DNA of 55,670 bases from Actinobacteria bacterium UBA6100 (lineage in GTDB: Bacteria; Actinomycetota; Coriobacteriia; Anaerosomatales; Anaerosomataceae): assembly GCA_002423585.1 (NCBI GenBank), contig DIWS01000007.1, positions 8,986-64,655 of the forward strand, written 5' to 3'. Below the pieces are notes generated by a model that did not search any database, was not told where the DNA came from, and worked only from the letters and a program-made list of their open reading frames with translations. Of this stretch, positions 48,290-55,670 are shown piece by piece (positions within the stretch are counted from its first letter, which is position 1; the number at the start of each line of letters is the position of its first letter). The position numbers and the translations under genes are program-made.

Positions 48290-49795
48290 ATGCTGCTCCG
48301 CCCGCGCCTTGATGACCATCTCGTCATCGGGAAGTACACCGGCAAGGTCATCATCGGTATCGCCCTGCTCATGGTGATACCGCTCCTGACATCGGTCGTG
48401 TTCGCCGAGTGGGACACCGTTCTCGACTTCGCCATCAGCATCGCACTGTGCCTGATCTTCGGTTTCGGCACGCAGATCGCGTGCCGGACCGAACGTGATC
48501 TCAGCTGGAGTCACGGCCTGGTCGTGGCTTCAGGATCCTGGATCGTCGCGACCATCCTCGGCGCCATGCCGCACTGGCTCTCGGGGCACGAAGGCTCGTA
48601 CCTCGACGCGATGTTCGACGTGATGAGTGGGTACACCACTACCGGCCTGTACCTGTTGCAGGATCTCGACCACATCTCCTATGGGATGAACATGTGGCGG
48701 CACCTGCTCACGTACGCGGGGGGCCAGGGTATCGTGGTCATCGCGCTGACGTTCCTCTTCAAGGGCACCGCCGGTGCGTACAAGGTCTACGTCGGAGAAG
48801 GCAAGGACGAGCGGCTACTGCCGAACGTGGTGCAGACCGCGCGCGCCATCTGGCTCGTGTCTCTGACGTGGCTCGTGATAGGGACCGTGGCGATGTCTAT
48901 CACCGGTCTGCTGCTGGGCCAGGAGCCGGTCCGCGCGTTCCTGCACGGGTTGTGGGTGTACATGGGCGCGTGGTCGACTGGCGGCTTCGCGCCGCAGTCG
49001 TACAACACTCTCTACTACCATGCGCTGAGCTACGAGATCGTGGCGATCGTGGTGATGATCGCCGGTTCGTTCAACTTCGCGCTGCACTGGGCGGTGTGGA
49101 CCGGCAAGCGCAAGGAGATCCTGCGGAACGTGGAAACGGTCTCGTTCGCGATCACCCTGAGCCTCACCGTGTTGATCGCCACGTTCGCGCTCGCGAAGGC
49201 GGGCGTGTACCCGGATGCGATGACGCTGTTCCGCAAGGCCTTCTACCAGCTTGCATCGGGTCACACCACCACGGGCTTCTCCACGATCTACTCGCGGGCA
49301 TTCGTCACCCAGTGGGGCCCGGTCGGCCTGATCGCGACGACGGTCGCGATGGCTATCGGCGCGTCGGCATGCTCCACGGCCGGCGGCATCAAAGGCATGC
49401 GCATCGGCATCATCTTCAAGGCGTTCATGCAGGACATCCGCCGGGTGATCTCGCCCGAACGGGCGGTGGTGTCCTCCAAGTTCCATCACATCAAGGACGT
49501 CTATCTCGACGACGGTCTCGTTCGCACGACGATGACGATCACGATCGCCTATCTGGCGATGTATGGACTGAACGCGATCGTCGGTGCCTTCTATGGCTAC
49601 GACTTCCTTCAGGCGGCGTTCGAGGGCGTGTCGGCTGCATCCAACACGGGCCTGTCGTGCGGTGTGACCAGCCCGACGATGCCGGACGTGATGAAGGTGC
49701 TCTACATCGGCTCGATGTGGCTTGGACGGCTCGAGTTCATGTCGGTCTTCGCCCTCGGTGGCTACATCGTGACGATCCTGAGGGGGCATAAGTGA
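48290..49795 (+). CDS. trkH: Trk/Ktr-type potassium channel subunit TrkH
   Basis: A 501-residue K+-translocating membrane protein built from four M1-P-M2 repeats. The selectivity-filter loops are visible as SGYTTTGLY, MGAWSTGGFA, ASGHTTTGFS and ASNTGLSCG, each with the key glycine. The ATG abuts the stop of the small membrane protein; the stop overlaps the next GTG. Trk imports K+ under TrkA-nucleotide control. Confidence 0.96.
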   Translation: MLLRPRLDDHLVIGKYTGKVIIGIALLMVIPLLTSVVFAEWDTVLDFAISIALCLIFGFGTQIACRTERDLSWSHGLVVASGSWIVATILGAMPHWLSGHEGSYLDAMFDVMSGYTTTGLYLLQDLDHISYGMNMWRHLLTYAGGQGIVVIALTFLFKGTAGAYKVYVGEGKDERLLPNVVQTARAIWLVSLTWLVIGTVAMSITGLLLGQEPVRAFLHGLWVYMGAWSTGGFAPQSYNTLYYHALSYEIVAIVVMIAGSFNFALHWAVWTGKRKEILRNVETVSFAITLSLTVLIATFALAKAGVYPDAMTLFRKAFYQLASGHTTTGFSTIYSRAFVTQWGPVGLIATTVAMAIGASACSTAGGIKGMRIGIIFKAFMQDIRRVISPERAVVSSKFHHIKDVYLDDGLVRTTMTITIAYLAMYGLNAIVGAFYGYDFLQAAFEGVSAASNTGLSCGVTSPTMPDVMKVLYIGSMWLGRLEFMSVFALGGYIVTILRGHK

Positions 49796-50376
49796 GCGCG
49801 AGGACCGCACGCTCCCTGATGGCCACGTTGCTTTTCGGCCTGCTTCTGGCGGCATCGGGCTGTGCTGCGGCCGGAACGCCCGAGCCGAGTCCGAACGATG
49901 CTTCGAGCACCGACCTGGTCGAGTCGCCGAAGAAGTTCGACGGCGGTGATGTCAGCTTCAGAGGTGAGGCCATCGGTGAGGCGATGGTGCGCGGCGACAT
50001 GGCCTGGATCCACATCAACGACGATGCGTACTACATGAAGAACGTGGAGGAGGGCGCAGAGCTCGGCGGCTACAACACCGGTATGGCGGTGTGGGTGCCC
50101 GCGGAGCTTGCCGAGGACATCGAGTACTTCGGCGACTACAAGCACGAGGGCGACATCGTCGAAGTGGAAGGCATCTACAACGCCGCATGCGCCGAGCACG
50201 GCGGTGATACGGACATCCACGCGACCGCGCTCGATGTGATCGAAGTCGGGCACGATGTGGTGGATCCGGTTCGCCCTGACAAGGTGGTCTGGGCGGTGAC
50301 CCTGGGGCTCGTCGCGTTCGCTCTCTACCTGTTCGACCACTACTGGCGGAGAGGTTCGGAGCCGCGGCGGCGGTGA
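49792..50376 (+). CDS. lipoprotein-like envelope protein with C-terminal membrane helix
   Basis: A 194-residue protein starting with GTG that overlaps trkH by four bases. A hydrophobic signal ends in LLAASGC, a possible lipobox with Cys24. The mature region has beta strands resembling an OB-fold nucleic-acid/oligosaccharide-binding type domain (KFDGGDVSFRGEAIGEAM, then GDIVEVEGIYNAAC), and one helix (about 164-182) crosses the membrane before a basic tail. Function is unknown; coupling to trkH suggests an envelope partner. Confidence 0.7.
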   Translation: MSARTARSLMATLLFGLLLAASGCAAAGTPEPSPNDASSTDLVESPKKFDGGDVSFRGEAIGEAMVRGDMAWIHINDDAYYMKNVEEGAELGGYNTGMAVWVPAELAEDIEYFGDYKHEGDIVEVEGIYNAACAEHGGDTDIHATALDVIEVGHDVVDPVRPDKVVWAVTLGLVAFALYLFDHYWRRGSEPRRR

Positions 50377-50377
50377 T

Positions 50378-50406
50378 TTGCCGCTCCTGAATCGGTGACC
50401 TACACT
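50378..50406 (+). promoter_or_regulatory. promoter of tRNA-Gly
   Basis: TTGCCG (50378-50383) and TACACT (50401-50406) are 17 bases apart, placing the RNA start just before the tRNA 5' end. Confidence 0.7.
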
Positions 50407-50417
50407 ATGCAACGCGT

Positions 50418-50492
50418 GCGGGTGTAGCTCAGTGGTAGAGCATTGGCTTCCCAAGCCATGTGTCGCGAGTTCGAGTCTCGTCACCCGCTCCA
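50418..50492 (+). tRNA. tRNA-Gly (anticodon CCC)
   Basis: The acceptor stem GCGGGTG/CACCCGC is perfect, the D-arm GCTC-AGTGGTA-GAGC and the T-arm with TTCGAGT are standard, and the anticodon loop TTCCCAA gives anticodon CCC for glycine. The CCA end is encoded. Own promoter and terminator surround it. Confidence 0.96.
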
Positions 50493-50504
50493 TCGTGATA
50501 CGCC

Positions 50505-50532
50505 GAGGGGCTCCCGCAGGAGCCCCTCGTTG
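50505..50532 (+). terminator. rho-independent terminator after tRNA-Gly
   Basis: Stem GAGGGGCTCC/GGAGCCCCTC with loop CGCA, followed by GTTG; strong hairpin with a poor T tract. Confidence 0.85.
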
Positions 50533-50665
50533 CATGTGCCGCCGCCCATCAGAGCATGGTGCCGTTCGGCAGTCAGCATCTGGCGCCGCGGTCGCGGGCG
50601 GCGTACCGTTTCGAACACAAGTTCGATTGCCTCGGCCCCTCCGAAGCACGATCTGAGGAGGAGCC

Positions 50666-51544
50666 ATGAGGTCCGCACGACGGGTTGTTGCTGTCGCTGC
50701 CCTGCTGGTTGCGCTTGCGCACGCATCGGTCGCTTCGGCATCCAGCTGGGCGCTGCCGGTGAGTGGCGGGACGCCCACACTCGGATTCGGCGTCGCGTAC
50801 CCCGGCGGAACGCACCGGGGAGTGGATCTCAAGGCTGCGGTCGGCTCGGAGGTCGTCGCGCCGAACGGTGGCACCGTCACGTTCGCTGGCCGGGTGCCGG
50901 CGGACGGGGGCGGCACCTGTGGAGCGGTGACCGTCGAGCTCCCGGATGGGCATCGCATCAGTCTGCTGCCGCTCGATGACGTGCAGGTGATCACCGGGGA
51001 CTGCGTCACCGCCGGCGATGTGCTGGGGTCACTCGCAGCTTCCGGCGATGACTCATCGACCGTACCTCACCTGCATGTCGGGCTCAGGAGCGGGGAGCTC
51101 TATCTCGACCCGGCACCGTTCCTGCCGCTCGGCACGGCCGTCGGCGCCGGACCGGCACCGGAGAGCGCATCGGTGGCTGTTCCGAATCCTCCAGCAGCGG
51201 CCAGTCCGGGCGCGACGGCCGTCGTCGCAGCGGCTCCGGCTCCGGCTGCGACTGCGCAAACCCCCGCGGGTGCGAGTGCCGTCGTGCCGGCGGAGATCGC
51301 GGAGTCGGCGCCTGCGGTCGATACCGTGACTCCGATCACCGTGAGCCGGGCGGTCACCGACGCTGATGTTCCGGTCGCGGAGGCTATCGATCCCAACAAC
51401 GCACCGCACACCGTCAAGCCCGGCATCCGCATGCCGCTGTTCTCTGCGCGACCCGTCACGAGCACGGTGCTCGCGCTTGGCATGCTTGCCACCGGGATCG
51501 CGATCGTGAAGGTGCGCCGTGCGTCGTCCGTGCATGCGCGCTGA
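50666..51544 (+). CDS. M23-family (LytM-like) peptidase-domain protein, tail-anchored
   Basis: A 292-residue exported protein: signal peptide (about 1-25), M23/peptidase domain (about 28-155) with H-R-G-V-D near 51-55 and H-L-H-V near 134-137, a long Ala/Pro/Val-rich linker and a C-terminal membrane helix (about 263-282). The zinc ligand pattern H-x3-D...H-x-H is complete, so activity is possible; two cysteines in the domain may form a disulfide. ATG has GAGGAGGAG upstream. Role likely in peptidoglycan hydrolysis. Confidence 0.85.
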   Translation: MRSARRVVAVAALLVALAHASVASASSWALPVSGGTPTLGFGVAYPGGTHRGVDLKAAVGSEVVAPNGGTVTFAGRVPADGGGTCGAVTVELPDGHRISLLPLDDVQVITGDCVTAGDVLGSLAASGDDSSTVPHLHVGLRSGELYLDPAPFLPLGTAVGAGPAPESASVAVPNPPAAASPGATAVVAAAPAPAATAQTPAGASAVVPAEIAESAPAVDTVTPITVSRAVTDADVPVAEAIDPNNAPHTVKPGIRMPLFSARPVTSTVLALGMLATGIAIVKVRRASSVHAR

Positions 51545-51585
51545 AGGCACCGCCGGGGTGTGTCAGAGGGTTGGGGTAGACGTCA

Positions 51586-51614
51586 TTGTAGGGCTGTCGG
51601 GTCTCTGGTACACT
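51586..51614 (+). promoter_or_regulatory. promoter of the rpsF operon
   Basis: TTGTAG (51586-51591) and TACACT (51609-51614) have a 17-base spacer, giving a leader of about 70 bases before rpsF. Confidence 0.7.
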
Positions 51615-51632
51615 TCGGAAGCTTCATTTCCT

Positions 51633-51664
51633 GCTCCGGGCATCGCCTTCAATGGTCCCGGGGC
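51633..51664 (+). promoter_or_regulatory. rpsF leader hairpin, possible S6:S18 control element
   Basis: In the leader, GCTCCGGG pairs with CCCGGGGC (eight pairs, one G-U) around a 16-base apical region. Feedback by the S6:S18 complex binding a leader hairpin with an exposed CCG is known in many bacteria; the location and cytosine-rich stem fit, but the exact consensus cannot be verified by eye. Confidence 0.4.
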
Positions 51665-51689
51665 CGCATAGCCCAAGGGAGGTGAACTA

Positions 51690-51983
51690 TTGAAGGCTTA
51701 CGAACTCATGCTTATCCTGCGCCCCAACCTCGAGGACGAGGCACGCGATGCCACCCTTGAGAAGGTCAGGGGTCTCATCACTGCCGATGGCGGTTCGGTC
51801 GACTCCGAGGAGTCGTGGGGCAAGCGCCGTCTTGCCCACGTGATCGATCACACCGAGGAGGGCGACTACCAGGTCGTCCAGTTCCACGCGAACACCGCTA
51901 CCGTTGCCGAGCTCGACCGCGTCCTGCACATCACCGACCAGGTCCTGCGCTTCATGATCGTCCGTCGCGACGATCTCGGGTAA
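51690..51983 (+). CDS. rpsF: 30S ribosomal protein S6
   Basis: A 97-residue ribosomal protein with the family start KAYELMLILRPNLEDEA and the conserved GKRRLAHVIDH and RFMIVRRDD regions. The start is a rare TTG, fixed by GGGAGGTG seven bases upstream and by homology. It binds next to S18, encoded two genes downstream. Confidence 0.97.
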   Translation: MKAYELMLILRPNLEDEARDATLEKVRGLITADGGSVDSEESWGKRRLAHVIDHTEEGDYQVVQFHANTATVAELDRVLHITDQVLRFMIVRRDDLG

Positions 51984-52037
51984 GTGCGTGTCTGGCCGGA
52001 GTCGTAACGACCGGTATCAACGAGTGAGGTGGCACAC

Positions 52038-52454
52038 GTGGGCATCAACAGTGTTGTGATTTCAGGCAATCTGACCCGGGATCCCGAACTGCGGGCGACC
52101 GGCAGCGGCATGAACGTCCTGAAGATGGGCGTTGCCGTGAACGATCGTCGCAAGAACCAGCAGACCGGTGAGTGGGAGGACGTTCCGAACTTCGTGGACG
52201 TCACCGTCTTCGGCGCGCGTGCCGAGGCACTCTCCCGCTTCCTGTCCAAGGGATCGAAGGTCGCGATCCAGGGCAAGCTTCGCTGGAGCCAGTGGGAGTC
52301 TCAGGCTGGCGAGAAGCGCTCGAAACTCGAGGTCGTCGCTGATGAGGTGGAGTTCCTCTCCTCGCGCGACGGTGGCTCCGGTGGCTACAGCGCCCCGTCG
52401 GGTGGATCGGCTCCCGAGCCGACCGACGATGGAGGCGAAGAGATCCCGTTCTAG
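52038..52454 (+). CDS. ssb: single-stranded DNA-binding protein
   Basis: A 138-residue SSB with an N-terminal OB fold (GINSVVISGNLTRDPEL, then a W-x-x-V-P-N-F-V-D-V-T-V-F stretch), a short Gly/Ser linker and the acidic tip DDGGEEIPF that binds partners such as DNA polymerase III and RecO. The GTG start follows GAGGTGG; an in-frame GTG nine bases earlier overlaps that site. Confidence 0.97.
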   Translation: MGINSVVISGNLTRDPELRATGSGMNVLKMGVAVNDRRKNQQTGEWEDVPNFVDVTVFGARAEALSRFLSKGSKVAIQGKLRWSQWESQAGEKRSKLEVVADEVEFLSSRDGGSGGYSAPSGGSAPEPTDDGGEEIPF

Positions 52455-52535
52455 TGAACAACGCACCGCGAGCGGCACCCTCCCGCCCCGCGGTCGATAC
52501 ACCACCCCCACAGGGGATCGGAAGGAGGTACGTGC

Positions 52536-52799
52536 ATGAGTGATTACTCAAGGAAGCCCAAGCGCCGCTACTGTGCGTTCTGCAAGGACAAGGTCGAGTA
52601 CATCGACTACAAGGACGTGAACATGCTGCGCAAGTACACGACCGACCGCGGCAAGATCAAGCCGCGCCGGGTGTCAGGTAACTGTGCGCAGCACCAGCAC
52701 AGCCTCGCGACAGCGGTCAAGCGCGCTCGTGAGATGGCGCTGATCCCGTACGCGGTGCCGGTCGTGAGCGGCAAGGTCGATGGCAAGGGCCGTAGGTAA
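52536..52799 (+). CDS. rpsR: 30S ribosomal protein S18
   Basis: An 87-residue S18 with KYTTDRGKIKPRRVSGNC and LPYA-like (here IPYAVP) conserved stretches. It is the zinc-type form: C-x2-C near residue 13 and C-x2-H near 50. GGAAGGAGG precedes the ATG. It overlaps the next gene by 20 bases. Confidence 0.97.
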   Translation: MSDYSRKPKRRYCAFCKDKVEYIDYKDVNMLRKYTTDRGKIKPRRVSGNCAQHQHSLATAVKRAREMALIPYAVPVVSGKVDGKGRR

Positions 52800-53781
52800 C
52801 ACGGCGCCTCTGGCGCTCAGCGGTCGGCAGACGATGTCTCTGGCAGCCGTCGCGTTCGCTGGTGCCTTCGCAGCGGTGTTCATCGATCCCCTGATCGGCC
52901 TGCCGGTCGCCGGCGCCGCCCTCGCTGGGCTGGTGTACGGAGGCCGGAACGCGATCTCGGTTCTGGTGGGACTGCTCGCAGGCCTTGTTGCGTGCGGGGT
53001 GCTCTACGGTCTGGCGCTTCCGCTCCTCGGAAGCCCGGTGACCGTGCGCGAGTCGGTCGGACAGACCGCGCTCACAATGGCATCCCTGCTCGTGGTCGGG
53101 CCTGTGGCCGCGGTTCTGATGAAGCGGGCTTCCGCTTTCATGACGGCAGTGGTGCTGACTGGTGCGATCACCGTTGATGCGGTGGCGAAGCTGGCGATAC
53201 CGGCTTCGATCGCCGGCCAGAGCGTGACCGGGTACATCGAGTCCACGCTTGGGGTGCTCGCATCGGAGATGGGCAGCACCGAGGAGATGGTCCGCATGAT
53301 CGTCTCCACGTGGCCGGGCATGTACATCGCGATCGGTGGACTGACGGCACTGTTCGTCATGGTAGGCGTGGGTGCGATGGGTGCACGCTTCGGCGTGAAG
53401 ACCCGGCAGGTTCCACCGCTTGTGGTACTGGATCTTGATGTTCGCACGGTGATGCTGCCGATCGCGGCGATCGCGCTCCTTGCGGCGGGTAAACTTCCCG
53501 TGAGCTTCGCATCGACGCTTGGGATCGTGGGCACTAACCTGTTACTGGTGGCCCGGCTGGTGTTCTTCCTGCAGGGCATCGCCGTGTTCGCTGGTCTGTA
53601 CGAACGCGCGAAGTTCGCGCGGCCGGTGCGTCTGCTCGGTTTCGTCGTTCTCGGCGCTACCGAGATGTTCGTTCCGGCGGTCAGCCTCACCGGGCTGGCG
53701 GATATGTGGCTTAACCTGAGGCGCCTGCCACGTGACGGAGTAGCGCCAGGGCGTCCGGGTCCCACCCCCGACGGGGTCTGA
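52780..53781 (+). CDS. DUF2232 (YybS-like) membrane protein
   Basis: A 333-residue polytopic membrane protein with about eight helices, located between rpsR and rplI as DUF2232 genes commonly are. Features include paired glycine-rich helices near 30-80 and R-P-V-R-L-L-G-F-V near the C-terminus. The ATG at 52780 lies in the rpsR 3' end; an ATG at 52834 is possible. Function is unknown. Confidence 0.8.
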   Translation: MARAVGNTAPLALSGRQTMSLAAVAFAGAFAAVFIDPLIGLPVAGAALAGLVYGGRNAISVLVGLLAGLVACGVLYGLALPLLGSPVTVRESVGQTALTMASLLVVGPVAAVLMKRASAFMTAVVLTGAITVDAVAKLAIPASIAGQSVTGYIESTLGVLASEMGSTEEMVRMIVSTWPGMYIAIGGLTALFVMVGVGAMGARFGVKTRQVPPLVVLDLDVRTVMLPIAAIALLAAGKLPVSFASTLGIVGTNLLLVARLVFFLQGIAVFAGLYERAKFARPVRLLGFVVLGATEMFVPAVSLTGLADMWLNLRRLPRDGVAPGRPGPTPDGV

Positions 53782-53841
53782 GGACCGCACTACCGCACCG
53801 CGGTTGCGCGGAGCGGCTGAAAGAAACGAGTAGGAGACACG

Positions 53842-54438
53842 ATGAAGGTCATTCTGACGACTGACGTAAAGGGCAGAGGGAAGGAAGGCGACGTGATCGA
53901 AGTCGCCCGCGGTTTTGCCGCGAACTACCTCCTGCCCCGCGAGATGGCCATACAGGCCACCCCGGGCAACCTCAAGCAGCTCGAGGCCCGGATGCACAAC
54001 ATCCACAAGCGTGAGGCCGCCAAGCGCGGTGACGCCGAGGGTCTGGCCGCGAAGATCGCCGGCAAGGCGCTCGTCATCGAGGCCAAGGCCGGCGACGGTG
54101 GCAAGCTCTTCGGCTCGGTCACCTCGGGCATGGTCGCCGACGCGCTCGGCGCACAGCTGGGCGTGGACGTGGACCGCAAGAGGCTCGACCTGCACGGTCA
54201 CATCAAGACCGTCGGGGAGCACACCATCGATGTTCGCATCTACGAGGACGTGACCGCGCAGCTCGTGCTGACCGTCATCCCCGTGGGCGGCGAAGTCCCG
54301 GCCGCTGCTCCTGCGGTCGAGAAGGCACCGGAAGAGGCTGAGGCGGAGACCGTGGCCGAGGCTGATGTCGTGGCCGATGAGAGCGATGAGGACACCGAGG
54401 CAGCCGATGAGGCCGCCGACGTGGAAGACGAGGCCTAA
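53842..54438 (+). CDS. rplI: 50S ribosomal protein L9 with acidic C-terminal extension
   Basis: A 198-residue L9. Residues 1-148 are standard (MKVILTTDVKGRGKEGD; GFAANYLLPREMA; the connecting helix; C-terminal domain with GKLFGSVT). The last 50 residues are an Ala/Glu/Asp-rich tail (about 150-198), uncommon in L9 and probably disordered. GTAGGAG precedes the ATG. Confidence 0.96.
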   Translation: MKVILTTDVKGRGKEGDVIEVARGFAANYLLPREMAIQATPGNLKQLEARMHNIHKREAAKRGDAEGLAAKIAGKALVIEAKAGDGGKLFGSVTSGMVADALGAQLGVDVDRKRLDLHGHIKTVGEHTIDVRIYEDVTAQLVLTVIPVGGEVPAAAPAVEKAPEEAEAETVAEADVVADESDEDTEAADEAADVEDEA

Positions 54439-54458
54439 GCTAGGCGCCGGGAACCAGG

Positions 54459-54482
54459 GAGGCGCCGCGTGTGCGGCGCCTC
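54459..54482 (+). terminator. hairpin between rplI and dnaB
   Basis: Perfect stem GAGGCGCCGC/GCGGCGCCTC with loop GTGT. No T tract follows, so it may attenuate rather than stop transcription into dnaB 24 bases downstream. Confidence 0.6.
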
Positions 54483-54506
54483 GTCTGCCCGATTGGAGTC
54501 GTGTAG

Positions 54507-55670
54507 ATGGCTGACGATGGAGTCCAGGCTCTCCGCGAGCGCGTTCCGCCGCACAACATAGAGGCCGAGCAGTCACTGCTGGGCTCTATGTTCCTATCCG
54601 GTGACGCGGTGGAGAACTGCATCACCATCGTCGACGCCGACGACTTCTATCGCCCCCCGCACCGGAAGATCTTCTCGGCCATCAGGTTCCTCCACTTGCG
54701 GGGGGATGCGATCGACCAGATCACGGTGGCGGCCAGGCTGGAGTCGACCGGGGAACTCGACGCGGCCGGCGGCAAGCCGTACCTGCTCGACATCACCGGC
54801 GCTGTGCCCACCGCGGCCAACGCCGAGTACTACGCACAGATCGTCAAGCGCACCTCGATGCTCCGGCAGCTCATCGACGCGGCCACGAGCATCCAGGCGT
54901 ACAGCTACGAGAACCCGGACGACATCGACGAGGTGGTCGAACGGGCCGAGAAGACGATCTTCGACGTGACCAACAAGCGGGTGTCGTCGAACTTCCGGAT
55001 CCTCGAGGAGTTGGTGAAGGAGAGCTTCGCCGATCTCGAGAAGCTCTACGATCGCAAGAGCCACGTCACCGGCGTGCCCACCGGCTTCCCCGATCTCGAC
55101 AAGATCCTCGCCGGCATGCACAAGGGCGATCTCATCATCCTGGCCGCGCGCCCGTCGGTGGGAAAGACCGCGCTCGCGCTCAACATCGCGGTGAACGCAG
55201 CCAAGGCCGGCACCACCACCGCGGTCTTCAGCCTCGAGATGTCCGCCCCGCAGCTCGTGCAGCGCATCCTGTGTGCCGAGGCGCGCGTGGATTCGCAGCG
55301 CCTGCGCACCGGCTACCTCGCCGATGAGGACTGGCCGCTGCTCATGCAGGCGATGGGCCGCCTACCGCTCGACAAGCTGCACGTGGACGACACGCCGTCG
55401 AGCTCGATCCTCGAGGTCCGCGCCAAGGCGCGCCGGCTCTTCCGCGGTGTGGACAACGGGCTGATCATCATCGACTACCTGCAGCTGATGCAGCCGCATG
55501 GACGACGCTCGGAGAACCGGCAGGTGGAGGTCGCCGAGATCTCCCGAGGCCTCAAGATCCTCGCCAAGGAGCTCGAGTGCCCGGTGCTCGTGCTCTCACA
55601 GCTCTCGCGCCGCATCGAGGAGCGCCAGGGCAAGCGCCCGCAACTCTCCGACCTGCGCGAATCAGGCGCG
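54507..55670 (+). CDS. dnaB: replicative DNA helicase DnaB, 3' end outside the window
   Basis: The hexameric 5'-3' helicase of the replication fork. The 388 visible residues cover the N-terminal domain (PHNIEAEQSLLGSM, about 16-29), the linker helix and most of the RecA-like domain, with Walker A ARPSVGKTA near 214-222, Walker B LIIIDYLQLM near 320 and QLSRRIEERQ near the end. The ATG follows TTGGAGT. About 60 residues are missing because the window ends. No intein is seen up to the cut. Confidence 0.97.
   Translation, partial: MADDGVQALRERVPPHNIEAEQSLLGSMFLSGDAVENCITIVDADDFYRPPHRKIFSAIRFLHLRGDAIDQITVAARLESTGELDAAGGKPYLLDITGAVPTAANAEYYAQIVKRTSMLRQLIDAATSIQAYSYENPDDIDEVVERAEKTIFDVTNKRVSSNFRILEELVKESFADLEKLYDRKSHVTGVPTGFPDLDKILAGMHKGDLIILAARPSVGKTALALNIAVNAAKAGTTTAVFSLEMSAPQLVQRILCAEARVDSQRLRTGYLADEDWPLLMQAMGRLPLDKLHVDDTPSSSILEVRAKARRLFRGVDNGLIIIDYLQLMQPHGRRSENRQVEVAEISRGLKILAKELECPVLVLSQLSRRIEERQGKRPQLSDLRESGA

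Overview
The window is one contiguous, high-GC bacterial chromosome segment of about 55.7 kb centred on the replication origin. There are no insertion sequences, phage genes, CRISPR arrays or rRNA genes. The gene order (rnpA-rpmH-oriC-dnaA-dnaN-recF-DUF721-gyrB, rsmG-parA-parB, rpsF-ssb-rpsR-rplI-dnaB), the high GC, the WYL-domain pafB/pafC pair and the DUF721 and DUF5679 proteins point to Actinomycetota. The oxygen-sensitive and redox enzymes (hybrid cluster protein, rubrerythrin, Fe-S serine dehydratase, FeoAB, multihaem cytochrome) suggest an anaerobe, plausibly a Coriobacteriia-related lineage such as the uncultured OPB41/Anaerosomatales group. That placement is inference; no 16S gene is in the window.

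Layout. 1-6834 (minus strand): gyrB (3' part outside the window), DUF721/DciA, recF, dnaN, dnaA and an unusual GHKL-ATPase/winged-helix protein that sits between oriC and dnaA. 6835-7490: oriC, with DnaA boxes on both strands. 7491-9934 (plus): rpmH, rnpA, yidD, yidC, jag, then a terminator. 10219-12980: rsmG (its start codon lies in a perfect parS site), parA, parB and a YtxH-like protein. 13021-19288: a large AddB-like/AddA-like helicase-nuclease pair. 19257-20799 (minus): rlmN and a reverse rubrerythrin. 20997-25496: a tail-anchored multihaem cytochrome, an HtrA-like protease (minus), an acidic membrane protein and ddl. 25498-28561 (minus): an orphan CHASE4 histidine kinase and sdaAA. 28721-31042: feoA-feoB and an 8-Cys mini-protein, convergent with sdaAB. 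31808-37326: a membrane-anchored NTF2-like protein, a DinG-type helicase fused to a DnaQ-type exonuclease, and pafC/pafB (minus) behind a structured leader. 37640-42306: a coiled-coil membrane protein and a nitrosative-stress module (Crp/Fnr regulator, YgbA, ferredoxin, Hcp, small dihaem cytochrome). 42552-46622: a membrane M28 peptidase, a diguanylate cyclase, a DUF1461 protein and DUF5679. 46823-50376: a Trk potassium-uptake operon with a 49-residue membrane protein. 50418-55670: tRNA-Gly(CCC), an M23 peptidase, then rpsF-ssb-rpsR-DUF2232-rplI-dnaB (dnaB runs off the end).

How it fits together. The core is the replication, segregation, ribosome and membrane-insertion machinery expected near an origin. 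Laid over it are DNA-repair genes (AddAB-like, DinG-exo, PafBC, RecF) and an anaerobic stress and redox layer (rubrerythrin, Hcp module, cytochromes, ferrous iron uptake). The most noteworthy items are: the Crp/Fnr-palindrome-YgbA-ferredoxin-Hcp-cytochrome module, whose operator sits at about -41.5 from a candidate promoter; two cytochromes that share a shortened CXCH haem motif; a structured, terminator-bearing leader upstream of pafB; and the GHKL-wHTH gene placed directly between oriC and dnaA.
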